A stretch of 64,000 bases of DNA from Girardia tigrina (taxonomy: Eukaryota > Platyhelminthes > Tricladida > Dugesiidae): the NCBI GenBank assembly GCA_001938485.1, contig MQRK01250764.1:33326-97325 (forward strand), in the 5' to 3' direction. The first letter of the stretch is position 1, and each line of letters opens with the position of its first letter. The notes under the pieces are model-generated. The model was given only the letters and a program-made list of their open reading frames with translations. It was not told the origin of the DNA and did not search any database. Below are positions 47,830 through 57,754 of this stretch, piece by piece. Made by a program: the position numbers and the translations under genes.

Positions 47830-48242
47830 TGCAAAAAAATGTGAATGCAAAACATAAAAACGAACAGCATAGAGTGAAGACAGCTTTGGAGATAGCTAAT
47901 AATGAGAGATACAATTCTTTTCAATCTTTGAAAAGTTGAAATTCAGAAATTACCGTTGACGAGATGATGAAAACACAAAAATTGATAAAAATAAGTAATA
48001 ATTTTTTAGACTTAAAATTAATTACTTTAAAATTAAATTTAATTACAACTCAAATTACTAGCACGGACAGAAAAAAGGTTACGCGAAACGACACGCACAT
48101 AATTTTAAATTATAACATGTATTTAAAAAAATATGTTTACATCTTATATATCTTATATATGTTTATATATCTATATATTATGTTTATGTATATATATATA
48201 TATATATAATAAAAAGTTTTATATTACTTTAATATGTTGCAG

Positions 48243-48840
48243 AATCAAGAAACTCCGATGGAATTAATTAAAACAAATAAATATTTGGAAATTATGTTAC
48301 TTTTTCTGCAGGAGAAACCGAATTTACAATTTGTTTTGGTTTATTTTGTATATTTTCGTATTTGTTTTCTATGAAAATTCTTTCAGAAAAATATTTCTCG
48401 TTTTGATAAAGAAACTTTTATGACATTTCTCTCCGAAGTTTTACGTATAAAATTTGAAGCTGTAAATTATTTATCTCTTATTTTCTTTAATTATTTCGTA
48501 CAGTTTCATTGTTTGAGCAAGTCTCAATTTGCAAGAGGTCTTCAGGAATGGGCTTTGGAATTTTATTTCGATTTCCAGGAAGTCTCTTTGGCATATAATC
48601 ATAATTGTAAAATTGTCGGTGTAAGAATTTAATATGAATATATTCTTATTTGATGCTGATATTAAGTGGGAAAGAAGTAGAAATCTTCGGCAATTTAACA
48701 AATTATTCGGCATCTGTCCCCTCGAAAAAGGAGGATTACCTAAAATTCCTCAATTAATTAAGTCAAACAATGACCGTTTCAACAAAAGACAACTTTTTTT
48801 CAAACCACTCAAGAAATCCATTATACAAGTAGAAAAAAAT
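48243..48840 (+). CDS. Ankyrin-RING protein, middle exons
   Basis: Three exons: 48243-48338 (starts NQETPMELIKTNKYLEIML, a terminal ankyrin-type repeat of 32 residues in the same exon style as 42-44 kb), 48387-48620 (78 residues, including LSEVLRIKFEAVNYLSL and SKSQFARGLQEWALEF) and 48667-48840 (58 residues, including FNKLFGICPLEKGGLPKIPQ). The introns at 48339-48386, 48621-48666 and 48841-48882 are 42-48 nt, GT-AG and phase 0, matching the upstream ankyrin introns. The linker between ankyrin stack and RING matches no domain I know. Joining these exons to 42252-43947 rests on the ankyrin-like first exon, identical phase and intron style. Confidence 0.7.
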
Positions 48841-48882
48841 GTAAGTTAGAAAGTCTGATTTGTTATTTTACGAAATGTTCAG

Positions 48883-49029
48883 ATATGTTCCCTTTGCTTC
48901 TCGATGGTGGTTGAAAGAAGACTCAATTGCGGTCACATGTTTTGTTCGAGTTGTTTGAAGAATATAAACCGCTGTTCATTTTGCCGTACAGAAATAAATC
49001 CAAAGAAGATTATTTCATTATTATTTTAA
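48883..49029 (+). CDS. C3HC4 RING-finger exon (E3 ubiquitin ligase C-terminus)
   Basis: The exon follows an acceptor (ACGAAATGTTCAG) and encodes 48 residues ending at TAA (49027-49029). It is a complete small RING: CSLC, ten residues, CGH, MFCSSC, six residues, CSFCR, that is C-x2-C-x10-C-x-H-x2-C-x2-C-x6-C-x2-C, coordinating two zinc ions. RING domains recruit ubiquitin-charged E2 enzymes, so with the ankyrin stack as substrate binder the protein would be a ubiquitin ligase. It was not reported as an open frame from an ATG because it is a splice-internal frame. The RING assignment is firm; the ligase role is inferred from the family. Confidence 0.85.
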   Translation: MCSLCFSMVVERRLNCGHMFCSSCLKNINRCSFCRTEINPKKIISLLF

Positions 49030-49349
49030 AAAAAATTGAATTTTGAAATTTAAATAAAATCTAAATTATGTAATCGTTATTCAGTAATATTATTTTGACA
49101 TTAAATAAATTTTGCAAGTTTCCTATTTATTACACACAATTAAAGGTTCAATAAACAATAATTTTTTTTATAAAAACCTTTATCAGCTCTACACCATCCT
49201 TTTGTAAAAAAATGTTTTTGTAACAATACAATTTTAATTTACGACTTTCAATATATATCATAGGAATTAATAGCCATAAAGAAAGAGTTTTGAAATTATT
49301 AAGAATACCAATATGAGTGGATGCAGGTGGATGGTTTCTGTGTCGTAGG

Positions 49350-49790
49350 GAGGGAAACTTATGAACTCACCCAATATAAATTTGACTCCTCAGCCAATCG
49401 GTTTGCTGTTGTCGGCTTTCTCGTTGCTCTTGGACATGCGGTTAGTTGCCGACAGTTGCTTTCCTCAGCTGCACTATAAACAAGTCTCACTTCTTCTTGA
49501 TCGACGATTCTTTTGACACTATTGAGCTGCACAAGTGGTTGATGCACAACTTGCGATTGGCGCTCTTGAACTCAGCAAACGATATCTTGATAGACGACTT
49601 GGTGGATGCCGCTGAGATCTTATCATCCGGGTGATTGCCAATCGACTATATGTCTTAGGTGATCAAGATCGTGAAGAATTGATGCGATTGATAGTACGTT
49701 ACTCTTTGTTTTGGAGGTTGCACAAATGTTTTTTTAGGGTGATCGATGTCGATGAATCATCGTTTTTATGTCGATCAATTGTTGTCGGTC
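49350..49790 (+). CDS. Candidate small-intron gene, partial
   Basis: Protein-like frames are linked by possible mini-introns. KFDSSANR is followed by GTTTGC...GTTAG (45 nt). Then PTVAFLSCTINKSHFFLIDD ... LRLALLNSANDILIDDLVDA. In another frame VIANRLYVLGDQDREELMRL is followed by GTACGT...TTTTTAG (44 nt) and a short end GDRCR-stop. Intron size fits the other genes here, but the join between the second and third pieces is unresolved (intron or frameshift). Base composition is markedly more GC-rich than the flanks. No family recognised. Confidence 0.35.
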
Positions 49791-50820
49791 TTTAAAATCC
49801 GAAATTGTGGTATCAAGTTTTTTTACTTTGAATCAATATCGAATCTTTGATGTTTGATCGTTTATTGTTAGATTACAGAATTTTTTTAATTCTTCTAAGT
49901 CGTAAGAAAGATTTTCCGCTATTTTATTATTATTGAATGAAACGATTAACATAATCAATATTCAAATTTGAAGACTTTATTTTCTTAATTGAAAGTGGTA
50001 CATAAAGGATATTATTTTTAATTTTCAAAAGAAAGGATATCTCTTTTTCCCAAGGAACACCCTGGTGATTTTCTCATCATTAACAACTCACCACTCAACT
50101 CAATATACCAAGCAAAGTAGAGAAATTCGAGACAACTTTTCAACCCAAGAACATAACACCTCTAATTCAAACATTTCAACTCCAAAAAAATAAAAAAAGT
50201 CATGTAAATGTTTTTATTTTGCCAAAATAATCATTGAAAACAAATAACGTTTGATTCCAAGAAACAAAAAAAATTTCTTTCCAAAAAATCCTACAATTTT
50301 TTTAAAACCTAACTAAGGACAATGATGGATTTCATAAACAAAAATTTCTCTTTCCAAAACAACAAACAATTCGACCAATCAACTGACAGAAAAATTTAAA
50401 ATGACCAATTATTAAGACCTGGAATTACTTATAAAATTTACTACGTTGTGGTATTTAATTCCCATTTTTATTTTCAAACCTGATTTAGCAATAAGCTATT
50501 GTTTTACTTATTTAATGTTTTGTTTTACTTTTTCTGTACCTTTTTTTCTGAAATATACAAATTAAAACTGTTTTCATCATTAATAGTTTGCCTATTTTTG
50601 ATCATGAAGTTCATCATCAACATTGGTAAATGTTGCCTCCAATTGAAGGTTGACTTTATTAGCTTTTAGTTCAACAATGTTGTCTTGTAAAATCTAGGGC
50701 TGCGGAGTCGGACATTAAGGTTTTTTGAAGAAGTCAGAGTCGGAGTCGAAGGCTGAGTCAAAGTCAGAGTTGGAGTCGGAGTCGTAAGACTCGACATCGA
50801 CCAATTCCATTGTTCGTATT
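49791..50820. other. No gene recognised; degenerate hexamer repeat
   Basis: AT-rich DNA with a GAGTCN-type repeat at 50728-50795 (units such as GAGTCGGAGTCG and AAGTCAGAGTC). A minus-strand Asp/Ser frame over it is the product of this repeat. Confidence 0.5.
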
Positions 50821-50821
50821 T

Positions 50822-51925
50822 CATGACCCATGAAATTTAGCTCCGGATAGAAAAGCAATAGCTGAGAAAGAATTTTTAGAACTAGAAAAAGCTGGAATAA
50901 TCCGAAGATCAATATCACCTTTGGTTTCACCGTTACATAAAGTCCCGAAAAAGGCGGCTCTATAAGACCATATGGACATTATCGTATCTAAAACAATCAA
51001 ACACAACATGATAGTTACCCATTACCTTTAATCACAGATATATTGAATAGATTAGGTGGCTCTATGATTTTTTCAACAATAGATCTTCAAAAAGCTTATC
51101 ATCAGATGCCAGTCGCGCCTGCTGATATACAGAAAACGGCCATTATTAGCCCATTTGGTTTATTTGAATATTTATATATGCCTTTTGGACTGAAAAACCC
51201 TGCCCAAACATTTCAAAGACATATAGACAGAATACAACTAGATTTACCTTTTGCAATAGCGTATATAAATGATATTTTAATAGCTTCTTGTAATGAAGAA
51301 GAACATTTAAAACATTTATTACAACTGTTCCATCAACTGCACATAAATAATTTACAGATTAATTGAAATAAATGCTCTTTCTTAAAATCCTCTGTTAATT
51401 ATTTAGGACACTTAATTTCTAAAGGTCATTCACTAACACCAGATAGACTACGTAACATAGATAACATAACTCTTCCAGTAACTGTGACAAAATTGCGAAG
51501 TTTTTTAGGTACCGTTAATTTTTGTCATAGATACATACCAAATTGTTCAGAACTTACAACAGATTTATCAACAATCAGTTCTGGACCTAAAATTACATGG
51601 ACCGATCAACTTCACTCTAATTTTGAAATAATTAAAAATAAATTACAGAACATCAAAATACTTAGCTTTCCGCAAAAAGATTCTCCATTATATCTAACGA
51701 CATTATATCTTATGTATCTGCTGGGGCCCGTTCTTCACCAACTAGTTAACAGACAACACCAACCCCTAGGGTTTTTTTCAACTAAATTTTCGTCTACTGA
51801 ACAACGCTATTCAACTTTTGACCGTGAACTTTTATCGATTGTGCTAACTGTTAAACATTTAAAACATTTTCTGGTCACAAAACCATTCAATACAAGAACT
51901 GATCATAAACCTTTGTTCAATATGA
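50822..51925 (+). mobile_element. Gypsy-type LTR fossil: reverse transcriptase and RNase H
   Basis: Contains the RT start (KAGIIRRSISPLVSPLHKV), the palm (FSTIDLQKAYHQMPV, YLYMPFGLKNP, and YINDILIAS where YxDD is expected), the RT end (YLGHLISKGHSLTPDR, LRSFLGTVNFCHRYIP) and RNase H (LGFFSTKFSSTEQRYSTFDREL, TDHKPLF). No gag, protease or integrase is attached. Its right edge is cut by dispersed unit copy F. Broken, with a small number of lesions. Confidence 0.85.
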
Positions 51926-52020
51926 TTATGAGGAATATTTTGAATGTTTGATGTTTTGTGTTTGATTGTTGCATGTTCATTTATAATTGTGTCTCTCCTA
52001 TCCAGATGGATGATTAATAT
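51926..52020 (-). repeat. Dispersed short unit, copy F, inserted in a Gypsy fossil
   Basis: The reverse complement carries CATCCATCTGGATAGGAGAG and CAAAATATTCCTCATAATC. It starts exactly where the RNase H similarity of the retroelement stops, which suggests it moved there. Confidence 0.75.
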
Positions 52021-52449
52021 TGGAATTCTTATTATCTAAAAATATGTAATATTTAATTGTAATATTTAAATGTAATATTTTAAAATTCAAATAATGGTAA
52101 AATTTTAAAGATTTAATTAATTTTTACAATTTTCAATAAATAAAACAAATTAATATTTTTAAAATAATTAATTATCATTCTAATTTTTATCCAATAAGTT
52201 TTGAGTAAATATTTGAATAAATTATTTATGTCTCTGTTTGATAAAAATAATAATAATTAATTCATTAATCAATTTAATTTAGAATACAATCGTATAAAAG
52301 CTTTGAAAAAGATGGTCTTAAGGACAATTTAAATTGTTGTGTGAATAAAAATATGAAAAGTCAAATTGATGTTCTTAATAGTGATGACAATGAAAAATCC
52401 ATCACCTGGGTAACAACGACAAATATCTTATCTTTCAGAATTGTGGCTG

Positions 52450-54262
52450 CGTTTCACATTCCATTTCCGCTCGGACGCTTCACGCATCTGAAATGAGCTT
52501 CGATACCCACTCGTTCTAGCAATCTCGACATGCCCGACCCCCTGAAAAAGCAATAGTTTTGGAGAATTACTTCCTCTGGTGGACCGAATTCGTTCCAGAC
52601 GCTGTTCATTACGAAACAGATGTCCGCTTCACTCTCGGATGCAATTTGGCGCCATATCATAAATCAGTAGCAGTCCACCTCGGTCAGAATTTTCGCCGCC
52701 CCAACGTCTGTTACATACACAGCAACTAGGGTGCACGATTTCCTTAGCCCAAGATCACCTTTCTCCCACTGAATTGGCGATGGATCGATTGATGATGGAT
52801 CTCGCACTTCTGAATCACTGCTCTGATTTGATCTTCTGACACTTTGCCCGGACACGATATTTTTCTAGCTAGGAATATCAATCTTTTAACTCCGAAATCA
52901 TGCATCTCGTAGAGTTGCTTAAGACCGTCCACTGACTCCCATTGATCTCTGATAGTTACCGCTGCTGCCACCGCACGGTTTCTCGCCAACGTCCTCCAAC
53001 TGGATGGAAACCGAGTCAACGCGTCCGCTTTGTTTTCTTCTAATCGCACCAGTGTTATGTTAAAATAGGCCTCCACGTCGCCTGATTAGAATCTCCATGA
53101 GTGCCTAAGATCTAATCGGTTCGCGTCCCATTTGGTGACTGTTGTTGAGTCGGTTAATAATTCCAATTCCCGAATTCCCCATTTGACTCCTTCTTTGAGT
53201 GCGCGGTTTGCGGCGACCAACTCAGCTAAATTGATGTGGTTAGTGTCATTTTTTTGGCGCCCACATTCACCCCTCCCATTGAGGCGATTGTATCCATTCC
53301 TAGGATCACCTGCACTCCAATCGACTGCAATTTTTTAGTCAACAAAACCCAGCACTTTAAAAGCTTCTCTGACACTTCAATCTCCACCCATAAGCCGTGT
53401 GTTACTACTGCTTACCCGAGTACCGTTTGCAGTTTTCCGGATATACTTTAAATCTGAACCGGTCGCACCAGTCGCTGTTCCATCATGGTAACGGAACAAC
53501 CCGTATCAACGAGTCGCCTCACCATCTTTCCTCCGAATCGAACGACGACTACGATTAACTGCACATCGACTTTTACAAGTACCCTCCTTACGCAGAAGAG
53601 AGGACCTGTTGATTGTTTCCAGACTTTCGATTCCGTTATGGACAGGCCACGCAAAAATGTTCCGGTATGTCTCATATGAAGAACGCTCTGAATTTTGAAT
53701 CTGGTGATGGACCTTCCTTCACTTCTAGCGACGCCCTGCAGTCCCCTTGCAAATGACCGCGCCGGTTGCATCTAAAACACTATCTCTGATTGGCGCCGTA
53801 CTTGATATTTGACACTGATGCCACCACTCCGCCGCTTGGTGGTTTGACCGCCTTCTCTGTTCTCGTGTTGATGCGGAGAAGTTACCGCGCCATTGGGATC
53901 AGGTCTCGAATGGACCTGTTTTTATTCCCAGCCTCCGACAAAAGATGTTTCGAAACTTCTATCGGCAGTCCAGCAAGAAATGATTGGCGCAAAACATATT
54001 TCTGTGGCTCCTGCCCCATGCAGATGACGGTCGCGAGCCACCACAGGGATAACATATGCTCCTCAATCGATTCGCTAGGTTGAATCGATTGCGATCGAAA
54101 TTGCTTGAACACCTCTTGCGGATCGGGCCCGAATGCTTCTAACAATGCGGCCTTTACCGCATTAAAGTTCCGCTGGTCCACGCTCGTCAACCTCGAAAAA
54201 AGGTGGAACAGCATTAGAAGGAATTCAAACTTTGTGATCTTCTTTCTTTCCTCCACATTGGA
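52450..54262 (-). mobile_element. Gypsy-type LTR fossil: gag, protease, integrase parts
   Basis: Reading the minus strand leftward: gag capsid region (FGPDPQEVFKQFRSQS, YVLRQSFLAGLP), aspartic protease (RRLVDTGCSVTMM), RNase H end (ENKADALTRFPSSW), integrase zinc-binding region (VSEDQIRAVIQKCEIHH) and part of the integrase core (WNEFGPPEEVIL). The reverse transcriptase is absent between protease and RNase H, so the copy is internally deleted. It is GC-richer than its flanks, implying relative youth or different origin. It replaces the second half of a mariner at its right edge. Broken. Confidence 0.8.
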
Positions 54263-54935
54263 AAAAGACGCATGTCTCATCCGCTATGTTGGAATATGCT
54301 TCATCACCCATCTGTGAAATTACATGGCGCATATGCTTTGCAGTGTTAATGTGTTGTTTATTAGCAGCAGAAAGTTCGTGAGGGACCCAAACAGAGCAAA
54401 CTTTTTTGTAATGAAGTTTTTCACGCAAAATTTTGTGGACTGTATTTTTGCCTAAAGAAAGTTCATTTTCAATATTACGCAAAGACGCAATCACTTCTTT
54501 AACTGCTTTAATCTTTTCATCGTCTATTAATGACGGCCTGCCACTTCTTGATGAATCGTCGAAGGACGTCCGCTTTTCTTTTTTAAAATCAGTCAACCAT
54601 TGTTGAATAGTTTTCAGTGCAGGGTGATTTGCGTCTTCCCATGCCAACTGAAGTTGCTGGATAATTTCTGAAGCAGAGAATCCTCTTTTACTTTGAGATA
54701 GAACAAAAAAACGTTGCCAAAATTTATTTGGCTCCATTGATAAAAACAGCTTGATTTGAATTCGCTGCACTTTTAAAATTTCAATACTTTAATGAAATCA
54801 AATTTTACTTTTTTTTAATTTTTAGCTTTGAAATTTTAACACAGTATTTATGACAGTCTGAATAATATTCAGTCAAAATTTGGTAAAATACTAGTGTGTT
54901 TTTAAAGGCCACCTGAGGACTTTTGGGACAGCCTA
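54263..54935 (-). mobile_element. Mariner, 3'-truncated (N-terminal transposase half)
   Basis: On the minus strand: a terminal region near 54935 (CCACCTGAGGACTTTTGGGA on plus), then a frame from about 54770 with MEPNKFWQRFFVLSQSKRGF, SASEIIQQLQLAWED, TIQQWLTDFKKEKRTSFDD, SGRPSLIDDEKIKAV and VWVPHELSAANKQ, ending at ADETCVFF. The helix-turn-helix half and the first catalytic Asp are present; the rest is missing because the Gypsy fossil begins. The retained half is free of stops, so it is rather young. It is a third mariner subfamily, distinct from those at 17.8 and 32.5 kb. Confidence 0.85.
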
Positions 54936-55198
54936 AGTATTTTTCGATTTCGAATTATCTAATTACTGTTTGTAAGCAGTGGTTTTGATTTTATTTTTAT
55001 GCACGTTTCAGAACAAAACTCAGAAGTGACGTAGGTGTTTTTCCATTAAATTTGGTGCATTCAATCCACTTACGGGAGCACCAGCGTAGCGTTGCTACTT
55101 CCTATGATAACATAGTATAAAATTTAAATTTTATAGTTTATTTTCCAAAAGTTTAATTATGTTTTGTTTTTTATTGTTTTTTTAAATATTTTTATTAA

Positions 55199-55622
55199 TT
55201 GTTGGCAAAGTAAAGTTCTGTCTGCATAAAGAATGGTTATAAAACATTTAATTTTTGATTTACTAGTTTCTTTTTTTTATTAGCTTACTTTCTAGGTATA
55301 CATGTATCCATGGAATTCAGAAACCTATTTTTGAAGACATTTTACTCAATCAATTTTCTCCAATCTTCGCTCATTCTCGATGACAATGAGTATGTGAAAA
55401 TTTGATTAAAAGTCTTTTAAGGTCTCAGAATTTGGGAAAAAGATTCCCTTGGAGTTCCTGAACAATATTAATTGAAAAGATCTACTGATATATTATAAGT
55501 AATTTATATTAATTTTTTGTTGTTTTTATAATATTTTTAATTAAAACTTTGTTGGTAAAGTAGAGTTCTGTCTGCATAAAGAATGGATATAAAAAATTTA
55601 ATTTTTTGATTTACTATTTTTA
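55199..55622 (+). repeat. A-B-A dispersed repeat
   Basis: A segments at 55199-55270 and 55548-55622 (TTGTTGGCAAAGTAAAGTTC and TTGTTGGTAAAGTAGAGTTC, both followed by TGTCTGCATAAAGAATGG) flank a B segment (GTATCCATGGAATTCAG ... GTTCCTGAACAATATTAATT). The spacing of about 350 bp suggests a tandem unit. The same blocks occur at 11490 and 34329. Confidence 0.7.
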
Positions 55623-55986
55623 TTTTTGACCGCATCACGTAGAAAATTTATGTTACCGTTTTCGATAAAGAGCACTGGAACTTGAAGAGTTAATGAACTT
55701 TCACTGTTGACAGCATTAGTTTATATCTTTGATTGATCACATAAATGACAAATGAAACAATAATAATTTTGATGACATTCACTTGTGGCAAGTGTCAGTG
55801 TCCATGGAAATCTGCCAGTCTCAACGTGCTTAGGATCGAATACTGATAAATCAATTTTGTATCGCCTGTCTCATAACTTTGACTAATCCATTTTCGTTCT
55901 CTTCCTGTATCCCAAACCAAATTTTATTTATATAAATAGATGAAGAATTATAAATAAATAATTATTAATAATAGTAAATAATATAA

Positions 55987-56299
55987 TAATGATAATAAAT
56001 TGCTGATGTTGATTGATAATATCAATAATTAGAAGTCGCTTATCGATTGAAAGTTAATACAATCAATATTTTTGGAAACTGGAAAGAACCAGGAATAAAG
56101 ATTCGNGAGCTGAAAAAAAACGACTGAAGACAAAAAATAATCGAATAAAATCGAGAAACAAGACAAACTGGATGAGAGACAGAGAACACAGACAAAACTG
56201 GAAACAAGTGAACGAACCCGGGCGATTCGATCAACGATAAAAATCGATAAGACTCGATAGCTGGGATCATCGTAATTTGGTGAAGATCATTATTGCGGA
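55987..56299. repeat. Duplicate of 56350-56661 (probable assembly artefact)
   Basis: About 312 bp are virtually identical to the sequence directly after the 50-N gap; differences are one ambiguous base at 56106 and one base in an A run. A gap of exactly 50 N between identical contig ends is the signature of unmerged overlapping contigs. It contains a second copy of the last bases of the syntaxin gene. Confidence 0.85.
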
Positions 56300-56349
56300 N
56301 NNNNNNNNNNNNNNNNNNNNNNNNNNNNNNNNNNNNNNNNNNNNNNNNN
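56300..56349. other. Assembly gap (50 N)
   Basis: Fixed-length scaffold gap flanked by the duplicated contig ends. Confidence 1.
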
Positions 56350-56628
56350 TAATGATAATAAATTGCTGATGTTGATTGATAATATCAATAATTAGAAGTC
56401 GCTTATCGATTGAAAGTTAATACAATCAATATTTTTGGAAACTGGAAAGAACCAGGAATAAAGATTCGAGAGCTGAAAAAAACGACTGAAGACAAAAAAT
56501 AATCGAATAAAATCGAGAAACAAGACAAACTGGATGAGAGACAGAGAACACAGACAAAACTGGAAACAAGTGAACGAACCCGGGCGATTCGATCAACGAT
56601 AAAAATCGATAAGACTCGATAGCTGGGA

Positions 56629-56957
56629 TCATCGTAATTTGGTGAAGATCATTATTGCGGACAGAATTACAACTATGATGCCGAGAACGATTATAATTAG
56701 CATTTTACGATTCTTCTTTTGGATTTTGTGTGCTTTCTGAAGTTCACTGAGACCTTTCTTCACTTTGAAATGCGTCTGTTCGATATTATTGTCGATCCTG
56801 TCGACAACGCTTCCCTGAACAGTGACCATCTGCGCGACATCCCGGAATATTTCGTTCAGTTCCTGGATGGACTTACAGATCTGATTGATTTCCTTTTCCC
56901 TCTCTAAAACAACCCGTGTGTTTTCCTCCGTCAATTGCGTTTGTCGAGTGAGACTGA
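56629..56957 (-). CDS. STX16: Syntaxin-16-like Qa-SNARE, last exon
   Basis: Syntaxin-16 is the trans-Golgi Qa-SNARE for endosome-to-TGN fusion. The minus-strand exon begins after an acceptor (TTTTGTCCGCCAG) and encodes about 108 residues. The complete SNARE helix is present (EREKEINQICKSIQELNEIF, then VQGSVVDRIDNNIEQTHFKV) with the zero-layer Gln in VQGSVVDRID (family: VEQGTVLDRIDYNVEQ). Then come LQKAHKIQKKNRKM and a C-terminal membrane anchor (LIIIVLGIIVVILSAIMIF) with a four-residue lumenal tail. RDVAQM, DRIDNN and KNRKML fit syntaxin-16 better than syntaxin-7/12. The Habc exons should lie to the right on the minus strand but were not found before the elements at 57.3 kb. Confidence 0.88.
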
Positions 56958-57325
56958 CCTGGCGGACAAAACGTGATGAATAATTAATTCATTCTTTTCA
57001 TTTCGGTAAAAAAACATAATATCATAATTATCGAATATATCAATCGCAAATTTGTGATTAATTAATTTATTTTTCAAATATATTTTTTATTATTGATAAT
57101 TTACAGTTTTAAGAAATACAAGCTTCATTAGAAAGTCAGATATAATCACAACTAATGTGAGAAAGTGAAACTATGAAACTAGGTGATCTCTTTTGAAACA
57201 ACCTATGGAAATAGATAACGTTTTATAATATTATCTCAAAAAAACACTATATTCAATTAGGATAGTGTCGATGGGAATATAAATCAATGCAGGGAAGTAC
57301 TGTAACTCCCAACTGTTCCTATAGG

Positions 57326-57461
57326 TGTTAGGAATTAAAAATGCTATGAAAATTTTTGAAAGAAGGTTATATTAAATATGTACAAATTAGAATTTTTATA
57401 TAATTAAATATGTAACGTTTGAAAATATAAAATTACTAAAATTAAGAAGATCAATTAAATT
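57326..57461 (+). mobile_element. LTR-like fossil, left part (split copy)
   Basis: It starts TGTTAGGAATTAAAAATG and follows the LTR-like region at 38953-38815 (minus) closely (AAAGAAGGTTATATTAAATA, TTACTAAAATTAAGAAGATC), then breaks off. The remainder resumes at 59724. No retroelement genes are attached, so it may be a solo or partial LTR. Interrupted by a 2.3 kb insertion. Confidence 0.7.
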
Positions 57462-57646
57462 GCTAATAATAAAAAAATTTTGAGAGTTTTTAATATAATA
57501 TAAAAAGTAAAATGCATAATTTTTATGTGGAACGATTTTAAAAAAGTAATAAAATTAAATGAAACGATTAAATATTTTGAAAAGTTATCGTAATTTAAAA
57601 TTGATTTATAAAAGTAATGAAAAAATCAAATATGAATAAGGTCTGA

Positions 57647-57754
57647 TGTGATGTTCCCGTCGTTATGATTATGTCGATTAAATCAACGATTTAATTGATG
57701 GTTGTAGTCCAACGGGGAATTAGTTTCGACGGTAGTTAATGGTACCGGCAGAAT
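57647..57754 (+). repeat. 108-bp direct repeat, left copy
   Basis: From TGTGATGTTCCCGTCGTTAT to GGTAATGG-type sequence ending GGTACCGGCAGAAT. It recurs at 58175-58282 with one difference (C to T near the end). The 420 bp between are not duplicated. Confidence 0.9.

Larger units (their letters stand above)
43948..48242 (+). other. Large intron or intergenic interval with element insertions
   Basis: It starts with a good donor (CAG|GTAATA) and ends with an acceptor (TATGTTGCAG) before an ankyrin-like exon. At 4.3 kb it is about 90 times longer than the other introns. It contains a minus-strand PLE (46178-46730), a decayed open frame at 46870-47330, a small frame at 45600-45908, a candidate minus-strand exon at 47656-47829 and a TA microsatellite at 48186-48208. 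The minus-strand candidate leaves open that the ankyrin and RING parts are separate genes. Confidence 0.5.

Noticed and set aside
50715-50930. Asp/Ser-rich minus-strand frame (DSDSNSDFDSAFDSDSD)
   Set aside because: Translation of a GAGTCN simple repeat and antisense to a retroelement.
56040-56270. Pair of identical frames starting MIPAIESYRFLSL (also at 56426)
   Set aside because: Frames through the syntaxin 3' UTR, present twice only because the contig end is duplicated.
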